Position numbers and translations under genes: made by a program | Source of the DNA: CAWDLX01 sp046728155 | GTDB lineage: Bacteria; Actinomycetota; Actinomycetes; Mycobacteriales; Micromonosporaceae | Length of the DNA stretch: 30,147 bases | Direction: 5' to 3' | NCBI GenBank assembly: GCA_046728155.1 | Contig: JBKPDY010000172.1 | Coordinates: 1 to 30,147, forward strand | Notes under the pieces: model-generated | What the model was told of the DNA's origin: nothing | What the model saw: the letters and a program-made list of their open reading frames with translations, nothing else | Database searches by the model: none | Shown here: positions 17,460 through 24,543 of the stretch, one piece after another | Numbering within the stretch: position 1 is the first letter of the stretch | Layout: each line of letters opens with the position of its first letter

Positions 17460-18041
17460 ATGTCCGTCACGCTCCTACCGCCCGATTTGCCCGGTACGCA
17501 AACTTCCGAGGTCACCGAAGAAGTTTCCAGCCGCCGTCGCGCTGGCCTTCGCGGCTGTGCTCGTCGGCGGGGGCGCCGCGGCCCTTCCCTGCTGCGGTTC
17601 GCCTACCTGTTGAGCGGCGACGCGCACCAGGCCGAGGACATCGTTCAGGAAGCCCTTGGCGCGGGCCCACCTGCGCTGGGCGAAGATCGACAGGTACGGC
17701 GTACCCGAGGCATACATACGCAAGGTGGTGCTCCGCCAGTACCTGTCGTGGCGACGGCGCAGGTCCAGCTCCGAGATCGCGGTCGCGGTGGTGCCGGAAC
17801 GGGCCGACGGGCGGACGAGGCGAAACGGATTGCCGATCGCCAGCAGCTGGGCGCCCTCCTCGCCGGCCTGCCCCGGATGCAACGCGCCGTCATCGTGCTG
17901 CGGTACTTCGAGGATCGCGACGATGAGGACATCGCGCACCTGCTCGGTTGCGCCCCGGCGACCGTACGGTCGCATGCCGCTCGCGGCCTGCACCGCCTTC
18001 GCGCGGCCATGCCCGCGCTCGACCTGACCCTGGAGGTGTGA
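17460..18041 (+). pseudogene. SigE-family ECF sigma factor gene with frame disruptions
   Basis: The main frame starts at 17,460 and contains GPSLLRFAYLLSGDAHQAED and IVQEAL (sigma region 2). Region 4 then lies at the 3' end: LLAGLPRMQRAVIVLRYFED, then DIAHLLGCAPATVRSHAARG. The middle is in another frame: ARAHLRWAKIDRYGVPEAYI, then RKVVLRQYLSWRRRR, typical of SigE-type factors. An extra base near 17,658 (CTTGGCGCG) and a missing base near 17,812 would account for this. The start of region 2 also looks scrambled (TEEVSSRRRAGLRGCARRRG), with better residues in a third frame around 17,520-17,580. As read, the sigma factor lacks regions 2.2-2.4 and would not work. The stop is three bases before the anti-sigma-like gene. 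Confidence 0.75.
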
Positions 18042-18043
18042 CG

Positions 18044-19045
18044 ATGCGCAATCTGGAAAACGACCTTCGAACGCTGCTCGCCGACGAGGCCGAGTCGGCC
18101 CCGACCGAGGTCCAACTGCTCACGGCGGTGAAGCAACGGTCGCGGCACAAGGCGATCGCGCGCCGGGCCGGTGTCGTGGGGCTGGTCGCGATCACCGTCG
18201 GCGCCATCGCCGTCGCCGTTCCCGCGGTCCTGAGCGGCTCGGCCCAGCACAGTCGCCAGCTCGGCGTGTCGTCGTCGGCGAGCCCGCCCTCGCGACTCTC
18301 GTCAACCGCGCCGGCGACGCTGCAGCTTGAGCCGGTGGCCAACCAACCGACGGTCACCTTCCCTTACCACCCGACGTTCGTACCGGCCGGATTCCCGCCG
18401 GCGACGGTCATCCGAACCCAGTCGGACTTCCTTCTGCACGCACGCCAGCTCGACAACAGCAAGCTGATCCGCGTCGGCGTCGACGCCACCAAGCCGTCGT
18501 TGGCCGACGCACCGAACCTCGCCGGCGCGAAGCTCCAGCCGGTGACCGTGCGCGGGCACACCGGCAGCATCGCCACCGGCGGCGGACCCAACCCGGCCCG
18601 GCTCCTGTTCTGGCCGGAGAAGCCGGGCCTGTGGCTGGACATCTACAGCGTCGGCGTCAGCCGCAGCGATCTGCTCCGCTATGCCGAAGGCCTGCGCCAG
18701 GGCACCCTGAAGAACACCGAGGCGTTCCGTTACGCGCTGCTCCCGCCGAGTCTGGTCATCCACGAGTCGCTGCACTACAACACGACGTTCTCACCGGCCG
18801 ACGCGCCACCAGATGCCGACCCGATCGGCGGCCTCGTGGTCACCTTGGACAATCCGACCCCGCCGACCGGCACCCGGGTCCAAGTCGGCAACCACACCGG
18901 TTACCTCAACACCGCCGACGGCGGTCGGGAACTGCTCGTCGACCTCGGCCAACACGCGATCCTCTCGGTCACCTTCGCCGGCCTCAGCGACGCGGATCTG
19001 ATCCGGTTCGCTGCCGGGGTCACCGTGGATCTGAGCAACATCTAG
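18044..19045 (+). CDS. Single-pass membrane protein, putative anti-sigma factor
   Basis: A 333-residue protein whose ATG comes two bases after the sigma gene stop, with GGAGGTG just before it, so the two are translationally linked. Residues 1-40 are a charged cytoplasmic segment (NLENDLRTLLADEAESAPTE). Residues about 42-64 form one membrane helix (GVVGLVAITVGAIAVAVPAV). The rest is an extracytoplasmic domain with a serine/proline linker and a repeated layout: ANQPTVTFPYHPTFVPAGFP, a GHTGSIATGGG loop, then later VQVGNHTGYLNTADGG and DLIRFAAGV. Such proteins next to SigE-type factors act as membrane anti-sigma or sensor proteins. No zinc anti-sigma motif is seen, so regulation of the sigma is inferred from position. 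Confidence 0.75.
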   Translation: MRNLENDLRTLLADEAESAPTEVQLLTAVKQRSRHKAIARRAGVVGLVAITVGAIAVAVPAVLSGSAQHSRQLGVSSSASPPSRLSSTAPATLQLEPVANQPTVTFPYHPTFVPAGFPPATVIRTQSDFLLHARQLDNSKLIRVGVDATKPSLADAPNLAGAKLQPVTVRGHTGSIATGGGPNPARLLFWPEKPGLWLDIYSVGVSRSDLLRYAEGLRQGTLKNTEAFRYALLPPSLVIHESLHYNTTFSPADAPPDADPIGGLVVTLDNPTPPTGTRVQVGNHTGYLNTADGGRELLVDLGQHAILSVTFAGLSDADLIRFAAGVTVDLSNI

Positions 19046-19408
19046 TCCGACCCACGCCACGGGACAGTTCGTTGAGGACGCGTATTACCCGGACGTTCTC
19101 GGACGGACGAAATCAGCGCGGACGCGGCCTGCGCGATCTGAGCGAGCAGACCTTTGCTAACTCGACTCACGGAGCGGCTGTCCCGCTGAAATGGAAGAAC
19201 GCGGACGAGGGCAAGAGCACCCCCGGCCCGCGGTCTTCCATGTATGCAGGTACTTTGACTGATCTTGGTCAGGAGCAGGCGAAGCTCATCTTGTCGAAGT
19301 TGACGGTGATATCGCCGTTCGCATTCAGGGCGAAGTGCGCCACATCATGCCGACAGTGACCCTGACCGTACTGATCTCAGATCCGCGATCGGTCGGTATG
19401 TCTCGCTT
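19046..19408. other. Gap after the anti-sigma gene
   Basis: About 360 bases with no gene I can support. Plus-strand frames are open over short distances (for example LSKLTVISPFAFRAK near 19,290-19,340) but lack family resemblance. Codon composition is less G/C-rich at third positions than in adjacent genes, suggesting non-coding or decayed DNA. Confidence 0.4.
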
Positions 19409-19600
19409 GTGGACTTCCCCGCCCAGGCTCGAGACCTCCTCGCCCTAGCCGAGAGCCAGGACGCACCCGACGATGTGGCGGACCAACTGAGACGGCTCGA
19501 ACCCAGCACACGGTTCGCGAATACAACCGAGCTGTGGGACGCACTCGGCCTCGGTTCACACCGTCGCTTCTGGCCGCCGTCATGCCGCGACCGGCCGGCC
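19409..19600 (+). pseudogene. DUF2795-like protein remnant
   Basis: The frame at 19,409 (GTG) reads VDFPAQARDLLALAESQDAP, then DDVADQLRRLEPSTRFANTT, then ELWDALG. This is the compact DUF2795 layout (V-D-Y/F-P-A, a helix, D-x-V-x-x-x-L-R-x-L, a final helix). In-frame sequence just upstream (AIGRYVSLVDFPA) also fits, so the real start may lie further left. After GLGSHRRF the frame becomes arginine/proline-rich. It runs to 19,837 into the convergent dehalogenase gene without further family features. I read it as a short gene that has lost its normal end. The boundary at 19,600 is approximate. Confidence 0.5.
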
Positions 19601-19703
19601 CCAGCCGCGCGTCATCGCCGGCCCGAAGCACCTACGGTGCCGCCCGTACATGCGCCCCCGTATGCCGACATCTACAACGTCCAGGACCTTCAGACACGCG
19701 ACA

Positions 19704-20723
19704 CTAGGCACGACGAGACGGCGGCTGGTCGTCCAGCCAGTCGCGGATGGCGTGGCCGAGCACCGTACCGTGCTCATCGGGGACGAAGTGCCCGCCTTTG
19801 CCCAGATGCGCTCGGGTCACGTGCGGCAGCGCGGTGAGGTTTCGTGCTGTGTCGTCGTCGACGATGGCGCCTAGCGTGACGGTGCCCAGCAACGTCGGGA
19901 CCGGAGTTGTGCGGAGCCAGTGCATGTACCGCTCGACGGTGGTATTCACGTCCGCCGGCTCGCCTTCGATCGGGAGCTCGGTTACCCACCGCAGCAGCGG
20001 TCGTCGACTATCGGGGTCGTCGTGCGGAGCTCGATACGCGGCAAGTTCGGACTGACTCAGGCCCGGGATCCCATTGGGAACGACATCTCGGAAGAACACG
20101 TCCTCGGCGGCGGCCAACTGCCACCCCGTGATGGGATCGCGGAGCGCACGGAAACGTTCGCGTGCACCGGAAGAGACGTCGTTCCAGCTCGGGTAGGTGC
20201 GCAGTCGCGTCTCGGTGAGCACGAGCCCCGCGACCCGGTCCCGGTGGCGACGTGCCCAGTCCAGTCCGATGCTTCCGCCCCAGTCGTGCAACACGAGCAC
20301 GACCCGATCGAGGCGCAGAGTGTCGAGAAGCCCGTCAATGTAGCGGATGTGGTCAGTGAGCCGATAATCGATGTCCGGCTTGTCCGAGCGGCCGTGTCCG
20401 ATCAGGTCGGGCGCGATGACACGTCGCTCCGGCGCCAGGATCGGGATCACCTTCCGCCAGAGGTACGACCAGGTGGGGTTGCCGTGCAGCAACACCAGGG
20501 GCGGCCCGTCCCCGCCACCCTCGTCGACGACGGCCATCCGCGATCCCAGCACGTCGTGGAAGCGAGGCTCGTAAGGGAAGTCCGAGAACGACGGCAACGG
20601 TATGCGCTGACTGTGCCGCGATCGCCCGTCGGCTCGTTGTGACTCATCCGCGCTCGAGCGAGAGGCCGGCGTCGGATTCCTCGGCGAGGTATACCGCTCG
20701 CGCTGTTCCGAGCCCCCGCCCAT
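19704..20723 (-). CDS. Haloalkane dehalogenase, alpha/beta hydrolase
   Basis: A 339-residue alpha/beta hydrolase with the full haloalkane dehalogenase signature. The nucleophile is Asp147 with Trp148 in VLVLHDWGGSIGLDWA. The halide-binding Asn82 is in LLHGNPTWSYLWR. The catalytic acid is Glu171 (LVLTETRLRTYPSW, the subfamily II position) and the base is His312 (GKGGHFVPDEH). Long stretches track the DhaA family, such as APDLIGHGRSDKPDIDYRL and ELPIEGEPADVN. It would hydrolyse haloalkanes to alcohol plus halide in the cytoplasm. The ATG overlaps the stop of the CGNR gene as TGATG, so translation is coupled. This supports the roughly 45-residue N-terminal extension before the usual start (SFSDFPYEP), which is unusual. 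True substrate is unknown. Confidence 0.88.
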   Translation of the reverse strand: MGGGSEQRERYTSPRNPTPASRSSADESQRADGRSRHSQRIPLPSFSDFPYEPRFHDVLGSRMAVVDEGGGDGPPLVLLHGNPTWSYLWRKVIPILAPERRVIAPDLIGHGRSDKPDIDYRLTDHIRYIDGLLDTLRLDRVVLVLHDWGGSIGLDWARRHRDRVAGLVLTETRLRTYPSWNDVSSGARERFRALRDPITGWQLAAAEDVFFRDVVPNGIPGLSQSELAAYRAPHDDPDSRRPLLRWVTELPIEGEPADVNTTVERYMHWLRTTPVPTLLGTVTLGAIVDDDTARNLTALPHVTRAHLGKGGHFVPDEHGTVLGHAIRDWLDDQPPSRRA

Positions 20724-21286
20724 CAGCGGGCGCTCCGCTGGCGATAGGCGAGCGACGCTGCCCGGTCATTGCAGCGGTCGCAGCAGTAGCGGCGCGTACG
20801 AGCTCGACCGCGGTCGACGAAGACGCGTGGGCACGGGTTGGCCTGGCACACACCGAGACGGCTGACTCCGTGCCGGACCAGGTGGGCGGCGAGAGCGGCC
20901 AGAAGGCGAGCGCGCAGCGCATCGATGCCACGCCGATCGGTGCCCCAGGTCCAGTTCGCTGCGCCGCGGATGGCGGTCAGGCGGGTTGGTACGACGGCGT
21001 CGCGAAGCATCGGGTCGAGCAGCCCCACTGCGTCCTCGACGGTGACCGCGGCGAAGACCGGAGCAAGGTCGGCCCGCAGGATCCGCAGCGCGTCCAGGTC
21101 GCTGGGGGACAGTTGGTCGGCGAGATCTCCTGCTCCCCGCTCGCACAGGATGTCCTGGTAGACCGCCATATCGGTGAGCCGGTCCGGCAGATCCGCCCGG
21201 ACGTATCGGGTATTGATCAGCTCGACCGCCAGGTCGAGGTCGCGTTCGGTCGCGTCCATGCTCTCCTCCGCGTCAGTGATGTTCAT
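20723..21286 (-). CDS. CGNR zinc-finger regulator (ABATE domain)
   Basis: A 187-residue protein of the CGNR zinc-finger family of presumed transcription regulators. The N-terminal part (residues 15-135: LAVELINTRYVRADLPDRL ... FAAVTVEDAVGLLD ... RARLLAALAAHLV) is the ABATE domain, thought to sense a ligand. The C-terminal finger has Cys147 and Cys152 (GVCQANPCPRVFVDRGR) and Cys169 and Cys172 (YCCDRCNDR). The name-giving CGNR is CNDR here. It starts at 21,286, with ATG 21,259 as an alternative. Its stop overlaps the dehalogenase start by one base, and it is divergent from the MFS exporter. A role as regulator of both is likely but inferred. Confidence 0.88.
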   Translation of the reverse strand: MNITDAEESMDATERDLDLAVELINTRYVRADLPDRLTDMAVYQDILCERGAGDLADQLSPSDLDALRILRADLAPVFAAVTVEDAVGLLDPMLRDAVVPTRLTAIRGAANWTWGTDRRGIDALRARLLAALAAHLVRHGVSRLGVCQANPCPRVFVDRGRARTRRYCCDRCNDRAASLAYRQRSAR

Positions 21287-21310
21287 ATAGATAGTACTTG
21301 CCAGAACCCC

Positions 21311-21342
21311 CGTCAGTCACGTTTAATAGATCAGAACTGACG
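21311..21342. promoter_or_regulatory. Inverted repeat in the CGNR-MFS divergent promoter
   Basis: CGTCAGT (21,311-21,317) and ACTGACG (21,336-21,342) are perfect inverted copies separated by 18 bases. They lie in the 55-70 bases between the divergent CGNR regulator and MFS gene, directly before the MFS ribosome binding site. The spacing suits a dimeric regulator binding on one face of the helix. It is a candidate operator for the adjacent CGNR protein. Confidence 0.4.
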
Positions 21343-22781
21343 TGGAGGAGGAGGCACCGCGTGACAGCTGTCGTGTCAGCCGAGAGGAAGACTCAGCGCC
21401 GGCCGATGGGCGGGTGGGCAATACCGCGACCGTCCTCACTGCCCAGGCCATGGCCGCGCTCGATACGTCGATCGTCAACGTCGCCGGCCCGAGCATCCAG
21501 CAGGACCTGCACCTGTCCGGGGCCTCGCTGCAACTCGCGATCTATTCCTATGTCCTGGTGTATGCGGTCAGCCTGATCATCGGTGCCCGGCTCGGCGGCC
21601 GGCACGGTTACGGCCGTGTATTCGCCTACGGGACAGCCCTGTTCACCGTGAGTTCGCTTGGCTGCGCACTCGCGGTTGACCCCGTCATGCTGGTGGTCGC
21701 CCGGGCCACCCAGGGCCTCGGGGCCGCGCTCCTGGTGCCGCAGGTGCTGTCCATACTGCAGACCACATTCGAGGGCGACCGGAGGCGCTGGGCCCTGAGC
21801 CTCTACAGCATGGTTCTCGCAGTAGGCGTCGGCGCCGGGCAGGTTCTCGGCGGGATTCTCGTGAGCGCGGACCTGTTCGACACCGGGTGGCGGCCGATCT
21901 TCCTGGTCAACGTACCCGTTGGTGTCGCCGTGCTCGTCCGCTCCTCCGGGCGCCTCGCCAGCCAGCCAGCCAACGGCGCCGGCCGGCTCGACCTCGTTGG
22001 CGCCAGCCTGCTCGCCGGCGCGGTGCTCGCGTTCGTCACGCCACTCACCTTCGGCGTCGGCGCGGGATGGCCATGGTGGTGCTGGCCTTCACTCCTGCTC
22101 GGCGGTGTGGGTCTGCTGGTCTTCGGTCGGCACGAGAGGCGTCTGGCCCGGATACGGCGAGAGCCATTGGTCGATCCAGCCATGCTGGCACCTCGGCAGG
22201 TCCGAGCCGGACTCGTCGGCATATTCATCTTGATCGCATGCTTTGGTGCGCTGCTGTTCAGTACCGCGCTCTACCTACAGCACGCCCAGCATTACAGCGC
22301 TCTGCGCTCCGGCCTGACGTTCGCTGGATTCTCCGCCGGCTTCGCCCTGGCCTCGCTGACCTGGACACATCTTCCGGCTCCGTGGCACGCAAGGCTGCCC
22401 GCCGCGGCCTTCATCAGCATGGCCACCCTGACAACATGCCTGGCCTGGGCCACCAGCCATGCGGGCTGGCCGTGGCAGGCCACCGGTCTACTCGCCGCGG
22501 CCGGGATTGCGAATGGCGCCGGCTTCGGCTCGCTCGTGCAGCGCACCGCGGGCGGTGTCGCCCGCGAGCACGCCGCCTCCGCCAGGGGCGTTCTCGCCAC
22601 CACCAACCAGTTGGCCATCGTCGCCGGCATCGCCGCGGGCGGCACCCTCTACCTGTCGACCGCAGCGTGGCTGATGTCAGCGATGTCGGTGGTTCTGCTC
22701 GCCATCGCAGCCGCACAGGCTCTCATCGGCACCACCGTGTCGATCCTGCTGGCATTGAGACCGCACCCAGCGGCAACCTGA
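21342..22781 (+). CDS. MFS exporter, DHA2 (EmrB/QacA) family
   Basis: The long frame encodes about 479 residues with 12-14 membrane helices. LDTSIVNVAGPSIQQDLHLS is the DHA2 motif at the end of helix 1. ATQGLGAALLVPQVLSI corresponds to motif B. SMVLAVGVGAGQVLGGILVS is motif C of drug/H+ antiporters, and WRPIFLVNVPVGV ends the N-terminal half. It should export a small, perhaps halogenated or antibiotic, molecule. The start is troubled: the only strong ribosome binding site, GGAGGAGGAGG (21,344-21,354), serves a GTG at 21,361 that is in another frame. That frame reads VTAVVSAERKTQRRPMGGW and then should join NTATVLTAQAMAALDTS. One base seems missing around 21,405-21,425. The GTG at 21,342 keeps the frame but gives an unnatural N-terminus. 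Confidence 0.85.
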   Translation: MEEEAPRDSCRVSREEDSAPADGRVGNTATVLTAQAMAALDTSIVNVAGPSIQQDLHLSGASLQLAIYSYVLVYAVSLIIGARLGGRHGYGRVFAYGTALFTVSSLGCALAVDPVMLVVARATQGLGAALLVPQVLSILQTTFEGDRRRWALSLYSMVLAVGVGAGQVLGGILVSADLFDTGWRPIFLVNVPVGVAVLVRSSGRLASQPANGAGRLDLVGASLLAGAVLAFVTPLTFGVGAGWPWWCWPSLLLGGVGLLVFGRHERRLARIRREPLVDPAMLAPRQVRAGLVGIFILIACFGALLFSTALYLQHAQHYSALRSGLTFAGFSAGFALASLTWTHLPAPWHARLPAAAFISMATLTTCLAWATSHAGWPWQATGLLAAAGIANGAGFGSLVQRTAGGVAREHAASARGVLATTNQLAIVAGIAAGGTLYLSTAAWLMSAMSVVLLAIAAAQALIGTTVSILLALRPHPAAT

Positions 22782-22990
22782 TATTGCCTGCCGCCGATGT
22801 TCGACGTCACGTGTACCGGATCGGCACCGGGTGATCTTTACTCCGAGTTCTCAGATCACCACTCGACCATCACTAGCGTGGAGCTTCCTGCCACGATCGT
22901 GAACCAATCGACCTGCGTCACCGTCTTATAGCCGGTTATCGATGAATCGCCCAAGGCCACGGGCATAGGAAGGATGGAGCCGGCAACATC

Positions 22991-23248
22991 GTGACGACCA
23001 CGGACGACAACACATCACGCCTCACCGACGAGTCGCACGACAACGGCCACACGCGGGAGGGTTCAGTAAGCCTCTCACGGGTACGTCGACGGGCTGCGGA
23101 CATCATCCAGGCATCGCGCGACCTCATCGATGACATTGATGTCCTGCTCCGCCAGGCGCTCAACCTGAGCGAAGGCGACTCCGACAAGGTGTTCGAGGAT
23201 CGCGCCAGCATGATGGTCGTGAACTACAGGCAGAGGGGCGGCGAGTAG
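22991..23248 (+). CDS. Pup-like (prokaryotic ubiquitin-like) protein
   Basis: An 85-residue protein, slightly longer than typical Pup (about 60-70). The first 30 residues are polar and probably disordered (TTTDDNTSRLTDESHDNGHT). The middle is a helix (VRRRAADIIQASRDLIDDID, then VLLRQAL) whose DLIDDIDVLL parallels the Pup segment DLLDEIDxVL. The C-terminus NYRQRGGE matches the Pup ending (YVQKGGQ/E): the di-glycine plus final Glu is what the ligase PafA attaches to substrate lysines, and a terminal Glu needs no deamidation by Dop. The usual neighbours (dop, prcB, prcA, pafA) are absent, so this looks like a solitary or second Pup. It starts with GTG; AAGGATGGAG is eleven bases upstream. Family assignment rests on motif reading. 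Confidence 0.65.
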   Translation: MTTTDDNTSRLTDESHDNGHTREGSVSLSRVRRRAADIIQASRDLIDDIDVLLRQALNLSEGDSDKVFEDRASMMVVNYRQRGGE

Positions 23249-23517
23249 ACCGGCGTTCGCAGGCAGCGCAGTGCTTCATGCCTAACCGACGCTCCGCTTG
23301 TTGGAAGATCGTTAACTCGGCGACCACATTGGACTGTCACAGCCGTCCACCTTGTGCAATCGTCCGGGCCGGCGGTCGACCGCGACAAAGGGCTGGGGTG
23401 ATTGCTGGAGAGAAAGGGGTCGGAGCATCCTTCGGCGGCCTCGGCCGGCTGTGCCGGCGGTCGCCCGCACCGGGTTACCCGGAAGAAGAGCGCACCGTCG
23501 CCGATTGCGTCGCCGTG
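23249..23517. other. Gap between the Pup-like gene and the next remnant
   Basis: About 270 bases with no gene I can support. The open frame across it (from 23,278) has no family features until it reaches the coding-like piece at 23,518. No terminator-like hairpin with strong arms was noticed. Confidence 0.35.
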
Positions 23518-23727
23518 GTGACGGACGAGGAGATCGAGCATTACCGGTTCGCGGTGCGCGACCTGGCGGTGCTGGAATCCAGGTAGCTAACCTGCCGCCG
23601 CGCTGGTCGTCAGCCGGACGTCAGCGGAACCCGCCCCCACGCCGAGACGCTCTGGGACGAGGTGGCCAGCGCCCTGACCAAGTCAGCGGCGCAGAAGGCG
23701 ACATCGGCCAAAAGCGACTCCGGCTAA
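23518..23727 (+). pseudogene. Small gene remnant with in-frame stop
   Basis: From the GTG at 23,518 the frame reads VTDEEIEHYRFAVRDLAVLE, then SR and a TAG at 23,584. The same frame resumes after it with RPHAETLWDEVASALTKSAA, QKATSAKSDSG and TAA. Both halves look like one small helical protein with an alanine/lysine-rich tail. Between them another frame (AALVVSRTSAEPAP) also looks coding, so a pair of slips is as likely as a single stop mutation. I do not recognise the family. Its place just after the Pup-like gene, on the same strand, is noteworthy but may be accidental. Confidence 0.4.
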
Positions 23728-24145
23728 GAAGACAGAGCCTTGAGAGTTTGCCTCGTTCGCGCGCCCTGGTGCTTGATGCTCCTTACCGCCCGAATTGCGG
23801 GTTAACTCAAGTGATCTCCCACGCACGGACGACACCATGCCGACACCCCTTATCGGCTGAACGTCGGTGGACAGTGTCCGATCGTATGAGGGCCCGCGCT
23901 GTTTGGTGTATATCGGGTGGGCTTCGGGCTCGGGTAGCGTCCGTCCTGCCCTTGGGCCATGCGGGGCTGATCGATGCATTCGCCGAGATCACGGGCCGAG
24001 GGACGACCAACATCAGAGCAAACGCCCAGCAGTTCATTCCGTTACGGGGCGCCGCGAACCGCCCAGGATCGCGGTTGTGCAACCGGTCAAGTCCGGCACC
24101 CGGGGGTGTCGATTGATCAACGATTTCTCAAAGGGGGGAATCCAC
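23728..24145. other. Leader region upstream of the pilus operon
   Basis: About 420 bases without a supported gene before the pilin. Near its end are two dyads: CGGTTG-TG-CAACCG (24,072-24,085) and a stem GGCACC...GGTGTC (24,095-24,110). A TCAAGT (24,087-24,092) and GTCGATTG (24,108-24,115) lie between and after them, vaguely like a sigma-28-type promoter but with a long spacer. The pilin ribosome binding site AAGGGGGGAA follows at 24,131. This probably contains the operon promoter; no known riboswitch could be matched. Confidence 0.35.
24072..24085. promoter_or_regulatory. Palindrome upstream of the pilin gene
   Basis: CGGTTG-TG-CAACCG is a perfect 6+6 inverted repeat with a two-base centre, 60 bases before the pilin start. 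It may be an operator for the pilus operon or part of a leader hairpin; no regulator is encoded nearby. Confidence 0.3.
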
Positions 24146-24535
24146 GTGGGTCAGCGCCTGCAGGCCATTCGTCGGAACGACAGCGGCTTCACGCTCACCG
24201 AGCTCCTGATCGTCATCGTCATCCTCGGCGTGCTCACCGGCATCGTTGTCTTCGCCGTCGGTGCGTTCAGCAACCGCGGCGAGGTATCTGCGTGCCGTAC
24301 AGCCATGAAGACCACAGAGGTCGCGATCGAGGCCTACCGGGCGGACAACGGTAGTGCCCTCCCGGCAAACATCGCCGCGCTCGTGCCCACCTATCTGCGC
24401 ACAGACCCAAGCACGACGAAGTTTACCATCGCGATGCTCGCAAGCGGCCAGGTCACCGGCACTCTGGCGACCGCGCTGCCCGCGGATCCTCCCGCCACCG
24501 GCACAACCACGGACTGCCTGCTTGCACGCCCCTGA
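24146..24535 (+). CDS. pilA: Type IV pilin (major prepilin, PilA-like)
   Basis: A 129-residue class III-signal prepilin. The leader MGQRLQAIRRNDSG is cut by prepilin peptidase after Gly14, leaving FTLTELLIVIVILGVLTGIV as the hydrophobic N-terminal helix with the conserved Glu at position +5. The mature part continues ACRTAMKTTEVAIEAYRADN, the usual alpha-1 C-terminal half of actinobacterial and GspG-like pilins. Two cysteines (ACRTA, TDCLLA) could form a disulfide. Translation starts at GTG 24,146, five bases after AAGGGGGGAA. It is first in the operon and followed by a stem-loop, fitting the abundant structural subunit. Confidence 0.9.
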   Translation: MGQRLQAIRRNDSGFTLTELLIVIVILGVLTGIVVFAVGAFSNRGEVSACRTAMKTTEVAIEAYRADNGSALPANIAALVPTYLRTDPSTTKFTIAMLASGQVTGTLATALPADPPATGTTTDCLLARP

Positions 24536-24543
24536 TAGACGAC

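Noticed and set aside
24087..24115. A sigma-28 (FliA/WhiG-type) promoter, TCAAGT followed by GTCGATTG.
   Set aside because: The spacing is too long and the -10 element departs from GCCGAT; kept only as a remark in the leader entry.
23820..24145. A possible c-di-GMP (GEMM) riboswitch before the pilin, suggested by CACGCACGGACGACACC and AGAGCAAACG.
   Set aside because: The second conserved half (GGGACGCAAAGCC-like) does not follow at the right distance, and the stems do not form. An Infernal scan would decide.
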